From: Endomicrobium sp.
Lineage (GTDB): Bacteria; Elusimicrobiota; Endomicrobiia; Endomicrobiales; Endomicrobiaceae
Reading direction: 5' to 3'
Length of the DNA stretch: 37,928 nt
Assembly: GCA_031266185.1 (NCBI GenBank)
Contig: JAISBM010000027.1
Location: forward strand, 1 to 37,928
Below, in pieces: positions 7,510 to 16,519 of the stretch. Under the pieces are notes generated by a model. The model ran no database searches and had not been told where the DNA came from. It saw only the letters and a list, made by a program, of their open reading frames with translations. Within the stretch, counting starts at the first letter, position 1. Every line of letters begins with the position of its first letter. The translations under genes and the position numbers were made by a program.

Positions 7510-8483
7510 TTTTTTGCTCCGTTCTTAATTTCCATTCCAAGTGTTAAGTTTAAGTCTTCAAGCTTGCCTTTTATCTCTTCAAACGAACGTACTCCAAAGT
7601 TGTTAAGCTTTAATATATCTTCTTCTCTCATCTTTACAAGATCGCCAATAGTTTTTATTCTAGCATTTTTTAAACTGTTTGAAGATCTTGTCGAAAGACC
7701 CATACTGCTTACAGGTTGCCCAAAAACACCTTCTTCGTCTGCATTTTGTTCAGTAGAAGAATTGTCTACAACAATTTCTTCATCTTCTACTGGTTCACCA
7801 GTAAACGTTACCAAACTATTTCTAAATATTTTTGCAGACTTTATTAAAGCATCTTTAGGGGAAATAGACCCATCTGTCCAAATTTCTATAACAAGCCTAT
7901 CGTAATTTAAAGTTTGTTCTACACGAGTGTTTTCGACTTCATAATTGACTTTCGTTACAGGTGAAAACAAAGAATCCAAAAGAATTGTGCCTACAGAATC
8001 TTTAGAAGATTTTAACTCTTCAGCAAGTACGTACCCTTTCCCCATATTTACTTCCATTTCCATTTCAAGGACTGTGCCATTATCTATATGTGCAATTTCT
8101 TGTTCTGGGTTCATTATTTCAACATTAGGGTTCATTTCAATACCTTTTGCAGTTACTTTCCCTGGATTTTTTGCTTTAAGATAAAGTCTTTCAGGCCCAT
8201 CTGAATTAAGTTTAACTCTAACTTTTTTTAAATTTAAAACTATTTGAGCAACGTCTTCCTTAACACCTTTAATAATGGCAAACTCGTGCAAAGCACCTGT
8301 AACTTTTACAGAAGTTATAGCAGCACCATTTAAGCTAGAAAGAAGCACTCTTCTTAGCGAATTTCCAATTGTATGACCATAACCACGTTCAAAAGGACCT
8401 GCTGTAAAGCGGCCATAGAACGGGGTGGAAGTTTTTTCATCTAAAACAAGTCTACGTAATTTTTCTAAATCCGGGGCTTTCAT
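7506..8483 (-). CDS. rpoA: RNA polymerase alpha subunit
   Basis: Scaffold of the RNA polymerase core; its C-terminal domain binds UP elements and activators. 325 residues. The N-terminal dimerisation domain (about 1-230) contains GPFERGYGHTIGNSLRRVLL and GAAITSVKVTGALHEF. An acidic linker (about 232-255) follows, then the C-terminal domain with LKNARIKTIGDLVKMREEDI and NFGVRSFEEIKGKL. It overlaps rplQ by 4 nt and follows rpsD by 39 nt, the usual alpha-operon order. Confidence 0.98.
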   Translation of the reverse strand: MKAPDLEKLRRLVLDEKTSTPFYGRFTAGPFERGYGHTIGNSLRRVLLSSLNGAAITSVKVTGALHEFAIIKGVKEDVAQIVLNLKKVRVKLNSDGPERLYLKAKNPGKVTAKGIEMNPNVEIMNPEQEIAHIDNGTVLEMEMEVNMGKGYVLAEELKSSKDSVGTILLDSLFSPVTKVNYEVENTRVEQTLNYDRLVIEIWTDGSISPKDALIKSAKIFRNSLVTFTGEPVEDEEIVVDNSSTEQNADEEGVFGQPVSSMGLSTRSSNSLKNARIKTIGDLVKMREEDILKLNNFGVRSFEEIKGKLEDLNLTLGMEIKNGAKK

Positions 8484-8522
8484 TATTTTATAACCTCACT
8501 AAAACAACTTTTAGTTGTTAGT

Positions 8523-9149
8523 TTATTTTGAATAGTATTCAACAATAAGCTGACTGTTGATAGGGTGGGACGCTTCTCCTGCAAGCGGCTCACTTACAAC
8601 TGTTCCTGCTATTTTGTTTTTGTCAAAATTTAGCCAAGCAGGAATATTTGATGCTGTTTTTTCAAGCAAGTTCTTTATAACAGCATTGGTTTTATATTTT
8701 TCAGGTACTGTTATAACATCGCCAACTTTAACTTGATACCGAGGCACGTCTATCTTTTTGTCGTTTACTAAAACATTGCCATGGTTGACAACTTGTCTTG
8801 CCATTTTCTTAGAAGATGCAAACCCTAACCTAAAAGCTACATTGTCTAACCTCATTTCTAAAAGTTTAAGAAGATTGTCGCCTGTAGAACCTTTCATTTT
8901 TTCTGCAACTTCATAATAATGAACAAACTGTTCTTCTGTTAAATCGTAAACCCTTCTGGCTTTTTGTTTTTCGCGCAAATGTTTGGCGTAGTCAGACATT
9001 TTACCTTTGATAGCTCCGTGCTGACCAGGACCATTCTTTCCTCTTTTTCTGTCAAGAGTACAATTAGAAGAACATCTTTCCCCTTTTAGGAAAAGCTTTT
9101 CTCTTTCACGACGACACAATTTACACACTGACCCTAAATAACGTGACAT
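8523..9149 (-). CDS. rpsD: 30S ribosomal protein S4, zinc-binding form
   Basis: Primary 16S rRNA-binding assembly protein, often also a translational repressor of the alpha operon. 208 residues. Four cysteines at 9, 12, 26 and 30 near the N-terminus form a zinc knuckle, the C+ version of S4. GKNGPGQHG and the S4 RNA-binding domain (about 96-160, with LRLDNVAFRLGFASSKKMAR-type sequence) are present. The gene sits between rpsK and rpoA, the standard order. Confidence 0.98.
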   Translation of the reverse strand: MSRYLGSVCKLCRREREKLFLKGERCSSNCTLDRKRGKNGPGQHGAIKGKMSDYAKHLREKQKARRVYDLTEEQFVHYYEVAEKMKGSTGDNLLKLLEMRLDNVAFRLGFASSKKMARQVVNHGNVLVNDKKIDVPRYQVKVGDVITVPEKYKTNAVIKNLLEKTASNIPAWLNFDKNKIAGTVVSEPLAGEASHPINSQLIVEYYSK

Positions 9150-9234
9150 CTATTAAAACCCTCCAAGGTTTATTTACAAAATCTTTTTATATAAACATAT
9201 TTAACAGCAGCCGTTGTGCCAAATATTGTTTTAA

Positions 9235-9627
9235 TTACACTCTTCTTTGTTTAGGTGGACGACAACCGTCGTGAGGAACCGGAGTAACGTCCTTTATAGC
9301 TGTTATGCCAAGACCTGTACTTTGCAAGCCTCTTATGGCAGTTTCTCTCCCCGGTCCTGGACCGTTAATAAAAACTGCTACTTGTTTTACGCCCATATCT
9401 AAAGCTTTTTTACCCACAGAAGAAGCTGCAAGTTGTGCCGCAAAAGGAGTACCCTTTTTTGTCCCTTTAAAACCAGAAGCACCTGCCGAAGACCAAGCTA
9501 GAGTGTTTCCTCTTTCGTCTGTTATATTAACAATAGTGTTGTTAAATGTTGACACTATATATGCTCTTGCCGCTGAGCCGGTAAATTTCTTTTTCTTAGA
9601 GCTACCAGTCTTTTTTTCTTCTACCAT
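9235..9627 (-). CDS. rpsK: 30S ribosomal protein S11
   Basis: Platform protein of the small subunit that contacts the mRNA exit region. 130 residues. It has [51 protein letters not shown] and the C-terminal [18 protein letters not shown], all nearly invariant in the family. GGAGG lies just upstream of the ATG. Alpha block, between rpsM and rpsD. Confidence 0.98.
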   Translation of the reverse strand: MVEEKKTGSSKKKKFTGSAARAYIVSTFNNTIVNITDERGNTLAWSSAGASGFKGTKKGTPFAAQLAASSVGKKALDMGVKQVAVFINGPGPGRETAIRGLQSTGLGITAIKDVTPVPHDGCRPPKQRRV

Positions 9628-9681
9628 GCTTCCTCCGTATTTTATTTACGTTTATAATCTTTATTTTGTTTTATTAAAAAA

Positions 9682-10068
9682 CTAACCTTTCTTTTGGGCT
9701 TGAGCTTTTCCTGCACCTACAGTTTTTCTCTTACCACGTCTTGTACGTGCGTTTGTTTTAGTTCTTTGCCCTCTTACAGGAAGGTTTCTTCTGTGCCTAG
9801 ACCCTCTATAACTAGCTATTTCTATGAGTCTTTTTATGTTTGCTTGAACTTCTCTTCTAAGATCGCCTTCTACTTTTAAGTTTTTAGTTATAAGATTATT
9901 AATTCTATTAACTTCTTCTTCTGTCAAGTCTTTAACTCTTTTAGCAGGATCTAAAGAAAGTTCTGCGATAACTTCGTTTGACATTGCAGGTCCGATACCA
10001 TAAATATATCTTAATGCTATATCAAGCCTTTTATTTTTTGGTAACTCTACTCCAGCTACACGAGCCAT
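9682..10068 (-). CDS. rpsM: 30S ribosomal protein S13
   Basis: Small-subunit head protein that contacts the P-site tRNA and forms bridges to the large subunit. 128 residues. The N-terminus [20 protein letters not shown], the helix-two-turn-helix, and the basic tail [20 protein letters not shown] are typical. Strong SD (CCGGAGG) ahead of the ATG. It follows rpmJ, as in most alpha operons. Confidence 0.98.
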   Translation of the reverse strand: MARVAGVELPKNKRLDIALRYIYGIGPAMSNEVIAELSLDPAKRVKDLTEEEVNRINNLITKNLKVEGDLRREVQANIKRLIEIASYRGSRHRRNLPVRGQRTKTNARTRRGKRKTVGAGKAQAQKKG

Positions 10069-10155
10069 TTATTATCCTCCGGATTTTGTGTCTCTATTTT
10101 TATATATTCAAAAAAAGAAGTTATGTTTTTCCAACAGATAAAATTAATAAAATAT

Positions 10156-10269
10156 TTATCCTTGTCTTTGCTTATGTCTAGGATCTTGGCATACTACTCG
10201 TACTACACCTTTACGTTTTACTACTTTGCATTTTTGACAAATAGGTTTCACTGATGCCCTAACTTTCAT
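10156..10269 (-). CDS. rpmJ: 50S ribosomal protein L36
   Basis: Very small large-subunit protein; 37 residues, starting [20 protein letters not shown] and ending RHKQRQG. The zinc ligands C11, C14, C27 and H32 are all present, so it is the zinc-binding (C+) form. It lies between infA and rpsM, with a CGGAG ahead of the ATG at 10269. A hairpin and a TATAAT box lie upstream. Confidence 0.97.
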   Translation of the reverse strand: MKVRASVKPICQKCKVVKRKGVVRVVCQDPRHKQRQG

Positions 10270-10318
10270 TTTGATACTCCGTATATTTCTATATATTTTA
10301 ATTTAACAAAGCCTGTAT

Positions 10319-10324
10319 ATTATA
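10319..10324 (-). promoter_or_regulatory. Possible -10 box (TATAAT) upstream of rpmJ
   Basis: A perfect TATAAT on the minus strand, 50 bp before the rpmJ start in a 136-bp gap. The -35 region at usual spacing is only TTTAAA-like. It would mark a promoter for the rpmJ-rpsM-rpsK-rpsD-rpoA-rplQ segment, close to where the alpha operon promoter lies in many bacteria. Weak -35, so tentative. Confidence 0.35.
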
Positions 10325-10345
10325 CCACAAAAATAACAACTTTTA

Positions 10346-10377
10346 AATCTTGTTTTTGAACAAAACCAAACAAGATT
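10346..10377 (-). terminator. Inverted repeat between infA and rpmJ (possible attenuator)
   Basis: AATCTTGTTT (10346-10355) and AAACAAGATT (10368-10377) form a perfect 10-bp stem with a 12-nt loop. On the minus strand it is followed by TTTAAAAGTTG, only a weak U-tract. It lies between infA and the TATAAT box, so it may partly terminate or process the upstream transcript. Confidence 0.4.
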
Positions 10378-10405
10378 CTAAACTGAAAAAAAATAAAACA
10401 ATATA

Positions 10406-10627
10406 CTATTTTTCTCTATATACTATTCTCCCTCTTGACAAATCGTAAGGAGAAAGTTCCACTTTAATTTTGTCTCCGGGAAGGATTTTTATGTAATGCA
10501 TTCTCATTTTGCCACAAATATGCGCCAAAATAATGGACCCTCCCTCTAAAAGTTCCACTCTAAAAACTGCGTTCGGCAAGGCTTTCAGTATTTTACCTTC
10601 AACAACAATTTTTTCTTCTTTAGCCAT
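10406..10627 (-). CDS. infA: Translation initiation factor IF-1
   Basis: Binds the 30S A site during initiation together with IF-2 and IF-3. 73 residues, standard length, a single OB fold: [40 protein letters not shown] and [14 protein letters not shown]. The start codon follows the map stop by one base, with an A-rich, weak SD region inside the end of map, indicating coupling. Confidence 0.98.
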   Translation of the reverse strand: MAKEEKIVVEGKILKALPNAVFRVELLEGGSIILAHICGKMRMHYIKILPGDKIKVELSPYDLSRGRIVYREK

Positions 10628-10628
10628 T

Positions 10629-11408
10629 TTATACCTTTGTTAAAATTTCATAACCATGTTCTCTTATAGCAACTGTGTGCTCAAAATGAGCGCTTAAACT
10701 GCCGTCTTTTGTAACAACAGTCCAACCGTCGTCTAACATAACAACTTCATGACTTCCTACATTTACCATGGGTTCTATTGCTAAAACCATTCCACATAGA
10801 AGCTTTATACCTGTATTTGCTTTTCCGTAATTTGGTATTTGTGGATCTTCGTGTAAAGATCTGCCAATACCATGCCCAACAAAATCTCTCACAACAGAGA
10901 AATCTTCATTTTCTACTGTTTCTTGCACAGCACAAGAAATGTCACCAAGGCGATTGTTTGGCAATGCTTGTGCAATGCCTTTTTCTAAAGACATTTCTGT
11001 AACTTTAAGAAGCTTAGATGCGGTGTCGGAAATATTACCGACTACGTAGGTTTTTGCTGCATCACTGTAATAACCTTCATAAAGAACACCTATATCCACA
11101 GAAACAATGTCACCATCTTTAAGCACACGAGAAACATTCGGAATCCCATGCACAACTTCGTTGTTTATAGACACACACGCTGAAGCTGGAAAAGGATAAC
11201 TTATACCTTTTTCTCCTAAAAAAGCTGGCACCATTTTTGATGATCTTATATACTTTTCTACAAATATGTCTATATCTTTAGTCGTTATGTTAGGTTTTAT
11301 TATTTCAGAAAGTTTATCTAAAATTTCACCTACAATTTTACCGGCAATTCTCATTTTTTCAATTTCTCTTGCCGTTTTCAACTCAATATTGAGGTTTTTA
11401 AAAAACAC
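10629..11408 (-). CDS. map: Methionine aminopeptidase, type I
   Basis: Removes the initiator Met from new proteins; dimetal enzyme of the pita-bread fold. Metal ligands are visible in [20 protein letters not shown] (two Asp), [12 protein letters not shown] (His), AIEPMV (Glu) and FEHTVAI (Glu). I chose GTG at 11408 because GGAG lies 6 nt upstream. An in-frame GTG at 11420 would add four residues (M-E-F-Q) but has no SD. That gives 259 residues, near the usual 250. It lies between adk and infA, the standard order. Confidence 0.95.
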   Translation of the reverse strand: MFFKNLNIELKTAREIEKMRIAGKIVGEILDKLSEIIKPNITTKDIDIFVEKYIRSSKMVPAFLGEKGISYPFPASACVSINNEVVHGIPNVSRVLKDGDIVSVDIGVLYEGYYSDAAKTYVVGNISDTASKLLKVTEMSLEKGIAQALPNNRLGDISCAVQETVENEDFSVVRDFVGHGIGRSLHEDPQIPNYGKANTGIKLLCGMVLAIEPMVNVGSHEVVMLDDGWTVVTKDGSLSAHFEHTVAIREHGYEILTKV

Positions 11409-11472
11409 TTGGAACTCCACAAAACAAGCTAAACTATACTCAAATTTTAATATAAAGTATCTTTAAGAACTT

Positions 11473-12099
11473 TTATTTAATGTTTTCTCTTATTTTATTA
11501 AAAACTTCAAACTCTGATTTTAAGCCGTCTATTTTAACAAGAGCACCCTTTTTTCTATAATATTCAATTAACGGTTTTGTTTGGGTTTCATAAATATTAA
11601 GCCTATTTTTTACAACTTCTTCTTTATCGTCATCTCTTTGAATAAGCTCTTTTTTGCAAAAGTCACACTTATTGTCCTCTTTTGGAGGAATGAAAAAGAC
11701 GTTGTAACTTCCTCCACAAGAACAAACTCTTCTGCCTGATGTTCTTTTAAGTACTTCCTTATACTCTAAATCTATAAAAAATACTGCGTCTATCTTAATG
11801 TTTTCTGCCTTAAGTATTACGTCTAAAGCTTGTGCTTGCACTAGTGTTCTTGGGAAACCATCTAAAAGAAACCCTTTTCTTGCGTCCTCTTGCAAAAGAC
11901 GATTCTTGACCATATTTACAACTATTTCATCTGAGATAAGCTGACCAGAAGCAACAAGTTTACTTATAGCTTCGTCTGACTTTGTGGCTTCTCTAAACAT
12001 ATGTCCTGTAGATAAATGAACTATGCCAAACTTATCTACAATTTTTTTTGCTTGTGTACCTTTACCTGCACCCGGAGGACCTAAAAGTATATAATTCAT
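11473..12099 (-). CDS. adk: Adenylate kinase, zinc-LID form
   Basis: Catalyses ATP + AMP to 2 ADP in the cytoplasm. 208 residues. P-loop [10 protein letters not shown] from residue 7, AMP-binding [10 protein letters not shown] and [12 protein letters not shown], then a LID domain bearing CSC and CDFC, a four-cysteine zinc site found in many bacteria. A usual bacterial LID has two residues between some of these cysteines; spacing of the first pair varies across the family. The SD is AAAGG. It sits between secY and map, as in most spc operons. Confidence 0.97.
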   Translation of the reverse strand: MNYILLGPPGAGKGTQAKKIVDKFGIVHLSTGHMFREATKSDEAISKLVASGQLISDEIVVNMVKNRLLQEDARKGFLLDGFPRTLVQAQALDVILKAENIKIDAVFFIDLEYKEVLKRTSGRRVCSCGGSYNVFFIPPKEDNKCDFCKKELIQRDDDKEEVVKNRLNIYETQTKPLIEYYRKKGALVKIDGLKSEFEVFNKIRENIK

Positions 12100-12160
12100 T
12101 TTAACCTTTATTTTTTAATTATCACGCCAACTGCAGAACTAAAGTTTTACAGGCGCAGTA

Positions 12161-12242
12161 TTTTGAGTTTAGACGACTGCTTTAACGAAGTGTACTCTTT
12201 AAAGGTACATGAGTTAAAGCATAAGGAAGTATAAACTCAAAA
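12161..12242. repeat. Long imperfect hairpin in the secY-adk gap
   Basis: TTTTGAGTTTA (12161-12171) and TAAACTCAAAA (12232-12242) are perfectly complementary. Nested inside are GCTTTAAC (12179-12186) and GTTAAAGC (12213-12220), so an 82-bp palindromic structure occupies most of the 154-bp gap. No strong T-run follows on the minus strand. It could be an RNA-processing or partial termination site, or a worn palindromic mobile repeat. Confidence 0.6.
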
Positions 12243-12253
12243 GACAAACCTGA

Positions 12254-13597
12254 TTATCTTATGTTGAACCAACGGCCCTTTATCCGTCCCTCTTTCATAA
12301 ACCCATCATAATGTCTCATGATTAGATGGGACTCTATCTGTCCAACAGTGTCAAGAGCAACACCTACGACAATAAGCAAAGATGTTCCTCCAAAGAAAAA
12401 TGGCGCACTCATTGCAGAACGCAAGTAGTCAGGAAGAACTGCAATGCCGGCAACAAACAATGCGCCGCCAAGAGTAATTCGTTCTAAAACTTTTTGTATA
12501 TAAGTGGCTGTTGGTTCTCCTGGTCTTACACCTGGCACAAATCCACCTGACTTTTTCATATTTTCTGCCAAATCTTTAGGGTTAAAAGATATAGAATTAT
12601 AAAAATAACAGAAAAATATAACCAAAAATGCATAAATTCCACTATACATTACCGAACCGCCATTAAACCATTCCATAATTTTTTTAGCTATAGGGTAGCC
12701 TAAAAATGTCCATTCTGGCGCAAATTGAGCTATAGTAAGTGGAGCAGACAATATAGACATTGAAAATATAACAGCTATAACGCCCGACTGATCAACTTTT
12801 ATAGGCAAAAAGGAAGTTTGTCCACCGTACGTTTTTCTTCCAACCATCTTTTTTGCATAATGAACAGGAATTCTTCTCTGAGCTGTCTCTACCCATACCA
12901 CAGCAATTAATACAGCAGCTATTATAGCTGTTAAAGTTAAAACAAAAAGTATTGAAAGCTCTTCCATTTGCACAAGTTTTATAATGTTCATAACCGCATG
13001 AGGCAGGCTTTCTACAATACCAGAAAATATTATAATAGAAATCCCGTTACCTATACCTCTTTCTGTAACTTGCTCACCAAGCCACATGATTAACACTGTA
13101 CCTGTAACAAGTGTGGTACTTGTTAAAGCAATCCAAGACCATGAAGGATCAACAACTATAGGAAGCCCCGAAGGGGTAGGCAATTTTGTTATCGCCATAG
13201 TTAAGCCAAAAGACTGTATGGACCCCAATATAAGTGTCCCGTATCTTGTAATCTGTGTAAGCTTTTTTCTTCCCTGTTCGCCTTCTTTGGCAAGTCTGTC
13301 TAAATAAGGTATTATATGAGCACCTTGTAGCAAGCTCATTATAATAGAAGCGTTAATGTATGGCATAATACCCATAGAAAAAACTGACATTCTATTTAAA
13401 GCGCCACCAGAAAACATGTCTAAAAATCCAAGTAACCCATTACTTTGTGCAGCAAATAAAGATTTTACTGCTTCACTATTTATGCCAGGAATAGGCACAG
13501 TTGCGCCAATTCTGTATGCAACAATTATAAGCAATGTAAAAATTACTCTTTTCCTAAGTTCTGGCACTCTAAAAATATCAGAAAAACTCTTCAACAT
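12254..13597 (-). CDS. secY: Protein translocase subunit SecY
   Basis: Channel of the general secretion translocon in the inner membrane. 447 residues with ten expected membrane segments. It has the plug region GLLGFLDMFSGGALNRMSVF (about 55-74), MPYINASIIMSLLQG, GEQVTERGIGNGISIIIF (about 173-190) and the cytoplasmic loop RRIPVHYAKKMVGRKTYGGQ. Normal length. Last gene of the spc block before adk; 156 bp after rplO. The leader has SD AGGGG, with a CCCC about 20 nt upstream that could pair with it. Confidence 0.98.
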   Translation of the reverse strand: MLKSFSDIFRVPELRKRVIFTLLIIVAYRIGATVPIPGINSEAVKSLFAAQSNGLLGFLDMFSGGALNRMSVFSMGIMPYINASIIMSLLQGAHIIPYLDRLAKEGEQGRKKLTQITRYGTLILGSIQSFGLTMAITKLPTPSGLPIVVDPSWSWIALTSTTLVTGTVLIMWLGEQVTERGIGNGISIIIFSGIVESLPHAVMNIIKLVQMEELSILFVLTLTAIIAAVLIAVVWVETAQRRIPVHYAKKMVGRKTYGGQTSFLPIKVDQSGVIAVIFSMSILSAPLTIAQFAPEWTFLGYPIAKKIMEWFNGGSVMYSGIYAFLVIFFCYFYNSISFNPKDLAENMKKSGGFVPGVRPGEPTATYIQKVLERITLGGALFVAGIAVLPDYLRSAMSAPFFFGGTSLLIVVGVALDTVGQIESHLIMRHYDGFMKEGRIKGRWFNIR

Positions 13598-13753
13598 ATT
13601 TTTCCCCTGTTGTTGGATTTTATCGGGGTTTTAAATTAAAATCAAACAAATAACAGGTGTTCGTTTATATTATTACTCTCGAACGCCTTTATAATCAACT
13701 AAAAACAACAACTAAAATTTAACGATCGCTAACTTTTTTAACAGCTAAAACGT

Positions 13754-14200
13754 TTAATTTATAATTTCTGCTTTGCCGCCTGCAGATTTAATTTTTTCTA
13801 TTGCAGATTTAGAAAAAGCTGTAACTTTAATTGTTAAAGGTTTTTTAAGTTCCCCTACACCTAAAATTTTTATCAACTTTGCTTTTTTTACCATGCCAGC
13901 TTGTTTTAAGGTCGTAGGGTTGACTTCTACGCCAGATTCAAACTTATTTAAACTTTCAACATTTACAATTTCGTATTCTTTACGGAACTGATTATTAAAA
14001 CCCCTTTTAGGAATTCTCCTAAATAAAGGCATCTGCCCACCTTCAAATCCTATCTTTTTTGACCCGTCGCCAGAACGAGCTTTCTGCCCTTTAGAACCAC
14101 GAGTAGATGTACGGCCATGGCCAGACCCTACTCCACGCCCTATTATTTTCTTTCTATGTTTTGAGCCTTTTTGAGGCTTTAAATTATGTAAGCCTATCAT
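13754..14200 (-). CDS. rplO: 50S ribosomal protein L15
   Basis: Large-subunit protein that wraps around 23S rRNA with a long basic N-terminal extension. 148 residues: [38 protein letters not shown] and [19 protein letters not shown] are hallmarks. Its start overlaps the rpsE stop by 4 nt (ATGA, 14197-14200), so there is no room for rpmD (L30), which lies here in many bacteria. Confidence 0.98.
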   Translation of the reverse strand: MIGLHNLKPQKGSKHRKKIIGRGVGSGHGRTSTRGSKGQKARSGDGSKKIGFEGGQMPLFRRIPKRGFNNQFRKEYEIVNVESLNKFESGVEVNPTTLKQAGMVKKAKLIKILGVGELKKPLTIKVTAFSKSAIEKIKSAGGKAEIIN

Positions 14201-14700
14201 ACATATACCGTCCCTTTTTCTCTAATTTTAGCAACCTCTTCTTTTGAACGAAGTTCTTTAAGAGCCTCTATAGTTGCATAAACTACATTAAAAGGATTTG
14301 AAGAACGCATTGACTTTGTAAGGATATCTTTAATCCCTACAGCTTCAAGAACTGCTCTTACAGCACCTCCTGCAATAACACCTGTACCAGGAGCAGCTGG
14401 TTTTAACAAAACCTTCCCAGACCCTGAAACGCCTATTATTTCGTGAGGGATGGTACTGCCTTTAAGTTGTACAGAAACCATATGTTTTGCCGCCCGACTA
14501 CTGCCTTTCTGTATAGCAGCTTGAACCTCGTTTGCTTTGCCAAGACCACAACCAACCTTACCAGACTCGTCTCCTACAACTACCAAAGCGTTAAAAGAAA
14601 ACCTTTTGCCACCTTTAACAACTTTTGCAACTCTGTTGACGACTACAACTGTTTCTTTTAAACCACTATCATTTTGTTGTTTGCCTATTTTTTCAGCCAA
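14197..14700 (-). CDS. rpsE: 30S ribosomal protein S5
   Basis: Small-subunit protein at the mRNA entry site, involved in decoding accuracy. 167 residues. The double-stranded RNA-binding-like domain with [20 protein letters not shown] and [19 protein letters not shown], then [20 protein letters not shown] and [15 protein letters not shown]. It overlaps rplO by 4 nt and follows rplR by 53 nt. Confidence 0.98.
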   Translation of the reverse strand: MAEKIGKQQNDSGLKETVVVVNRVAKVVKGGKRFSFNALVVVGDESGKVGCGLGKANEVQAAIQKGSSRAAKHMVSVQLKGSTIPHEIIGVSGSGKVLLKPAAPGTGVIAGGAVRAVLEAVGIKDILTKSMRSSNPFNVVYATIEALKELRSKEEVAKIREKGTVYV

Positions 14701-14753
14701 CTTGTCCTCCTAAGACATACGCTACCGTCTTAATATACCATTTAAAAATTGTG

Positions 14754-15113
14754 TTAGAATTCTAAACCATTTTCCCTAGCAGCGTCTGCAAGAGCTTTTA
14801 CTTTACCTGTATACTCGTAACCTCTACGATCAAAAACAACTTTTTTTATACCTTTTTGGGTTGCTTTTTTTGCAATCAAATCACCAACAGACTTAGCAGC
14901 TAGAACGGTATCTGTAACTTTCAAGTTCCCTTTAAGTTCCGGAGATAATGTTGACGCAGATGCAAGAGTAACACCTTTACTATCATCTATAACCTGGGCA
15001 TAAATATGCTTATGTCCACGATAAACACTCAAACGAGGTTTTTCTTGAGTTCCCTCTATTTTACTTCTTACCCTTTTTACACGATAATCAAATCTTTTAC
15101 TTGAACATTTCAT
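14754..15113 (-). CDS. rplR: 50S ribosomal protein L18
   Basis: Binds 5S rRNA and helps dock it in the central protuberance with L5. 119 residues. [20 protein letters not shown], the alanine-rich centre and the C-terminal [20 protein letters not shown] / ARENGLEF are typical. It lies between rplF and rpsE, the standard spc order. Confidence 0.98.
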   Translation of the reverse strand: MKCSSKRFDYRVKRVRSKIEGTQEKPRLSVYRGHKHIYAQVIDDSKGVTLASASTLSPELKGNLKVTDTVLAAKSVGDLIAKKATQKGIKKVVFDRRGYEYTGKVKALADAARENGLEF

Positions 15114-15202
15114 CTAATATCCTCTATTTTTTTGTCTGTTCTTACTATATTAACTATTAGACAAAACAAAACTTCTATTTTTAGAAAACTAGCCACAAAA
15201 AT

Positions 15203-15772
15203 TTATTTTTTACCACCTGCACTTGCTGCAGCTTTACCAGCCTTTCTAATAATTTTTTCACCTAAATATCTTATACCAAAACCTTTATATGGTTCTGGCG
15301 GTTTTACAGCTCTAATTTTAGCTGCAAAAGCGCCTACTTCATATTTGTCTATACCTGTTACAGTTATTAAAGTGTTTTTGTCAGGAGTAAGAACAGCTGT
15401 AACTTTAACTGTGGAAGGTATTTCAAGGTTTACTAAATGCGAAAAACCGACAGCTAAAACTAGCTTTTTCCCGCCTTCTATATTTACTTTAAACCCAAGA
15501 CCTATCGCTTCCAATTCTTTTTTGAATCCTTTTGTAACACCTTCAACCATATTTACAATAAGGCCTCTTGTAAGACCATGAAACATATTATGTTCTCTAG
15601 AGCTGCCAAGTGCTTCAACAAGTATATTATCTTTCTCAATTTTTACATTTATTTTATTGTCAATTACTTGTGAAAGTTTCCCACTGGGACCTGTTATTTC
15701 TAACACCCCATTTTTAAACTCTGCTTTCACCTTCTCCGGAATATGAACCGGCCTTTTGCCTAAGCGACTCAT
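15203..15772 (-). CDS. rplF: 50S ribosomal protein L6
   Basis: Large-subunit protein beside the sarcin-ricin loop and factor-binding site. 189 residues, slightly long because of a glycine/alanine/lysine tail (AGKAAASAGGKK). Two repeated L6 domains; MSRLGKRPVHIPEKVKAEF at the start and KPPEPYKGFGIRYLGEKI in the second domain are signatures. It is preceded by a 112-bp gap with two hairpins after rpsH. Confidence 0.98.
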   Translation of the reverse strand: MSRLGKRPVHIPEKVKAEFKNGVLEITGPSGKLSQVIDNKINVKIEKDNILVEALGSSREHNMFHGLTRGLIVNMVEGVTKGFKKELEAIGLGFKVNIEGGKKLVLAVGFSHLVNLEIPSTVKVTAVLTPDKNTLITVTGIDKYEVGAFAAKIRAVKPPEPYKGFGIRYLGEKIIRKAGKAAASAGGKK

Positions 15773-15802
15773 TGTTTGACCCTCAATATAAATTTTTACA
15801 AA

Positions 15803-15830
15803 AGTTAATAAATTTATAATTTTATTAACT
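15803..15830. other. Perfect 10-bp inverted repeat, rpsH-rplF gap
   Basis: AGTTAATAAA (15803-15812) and TTTATTAACT (15821-15830) with an 8-nt loop. All A/T apart from one G-C pair, so the fold is weak. It lies about 30 nt upstream of the rplF start codon and could influence its translation. Confidence 0.45.
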
Positions 15831-15860
15831 ACACTTCAAACCAAGTCCCCACTTTGAACC

Positions 15861-15884
15861 AGATTTTTGCAAAGACAAAAATCT
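15861..15884. other. Perfect 9-bp inverted repeat directly after rpsH
   Basis: AGATTTTTG (15861-15869) and CAAAAATCT (15876-15884), loop 6 nt. It begins on the first base after the rpsH stop codon on the minus strand. GGTTCAAAG follows, not a T-run, so it looks like an mRNA-stabilising or processing hairpin rather than a terminator. Confidence 0.5.
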
Positions 15885-16280
15885 TTACCAAACCAAGCCC
15901 AACACTTCCCCGCCAACTTTTTCTTCCCTTGCATTTGCGTCTGTCATTAAACCTTTAGAGGTAGAAACTATAGCAATGCCTAACCCACCAACAGATTTTG
16001 GCATATCCTCATACCCTCTGTATATCCTTAAACTGGATTTAGAAATTCTTTTTATTCCTTTAAGAACTTGTTTGCCAGTTAAAGTGTACTTAAGATAAAC
16101 TCTCAAAACGCCCTGCTTATTGTCTTCAATATTCTTATAATTTGCAATATAGCCTTCATCTTTTAAAATTTTAGCTATTTCCATTTTCATCTTTGAAGAT
16201 GGGATATCTACTTTTTCGTGCAATTTTGCATTCGCGTTACGAATACGTGCAAGCATATCTGAAATTGGATCTGTAATCAT
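15885..16280 (-). CDS. rpsH: 30S ribosomal protein S8
   Basis: Binds the central domain of 16S rRNA early in assembly and in some bacteria represses the spc operon. 131 residues. [20 protein letters not shown] at the start, [20 protein letters not shown], and the C-terminal [20 protein letters not shown] / [13 protein letters not shown] are diagnostic. It follows rpsN closely and precedes the hairpin-containing gap before rplF. Confidence 0.98.
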   Translation of the reverse strand: MITDPISDMLARIRNANAKLHEKVDIPSSKMKMEIAKILKDEGYIANYKNIEDNKQGVLRVYLKYTLTGKQVLKGIKRISKSSLRIYRGYEDMPKSVGGLGIAIVSTSKGLMTDANAREEKVGGEVLGLVW

Positions 16281-16303
16281 TAAACCGACCTCTTTTTAAA
16301 TTA

Positions 16304-16489
16304 TTACCAACTTGATTTTGTAAGACCTGGTATTTCACCATTGTGCGCTAATTTGCGCAAACATATCCTGCAAAGTCCAAAATCTCTGTAAAAACCACGC
16401 GGTCTCCCACACAGGCGACATCTGTTTCTGTGTCGTGTTGCAAATTTTTGAGGCTTACGCATTTTTGCTTCTGCTGAAGTTGTTGCCAT
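16304..16489 (-). CDS. rpsN: 30S ribosomal protein S14, zinc-binding type (type Z)
   Basis: Small-subunit head protein. 61 residues, the short type Z form (the zinc-free form has about 100). Zinc cysteines are C24, C27, C40 and C43, in [18 protein letters not shown] and [20 protein letters not shown]. Located between rplE and rpsH, the normal spc position. Confidence 0.98.
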   Translation of the reverse strand: MATTSAEAKMRKPQKFATRHRNRCRLCGRPRGFYRDFGLCRICLRKLAHNGEIPGLTKSSW

Positions 16490-16519
16490 AGAAAAATATC
16501 CTTTGCTTATTTTGCGTTT

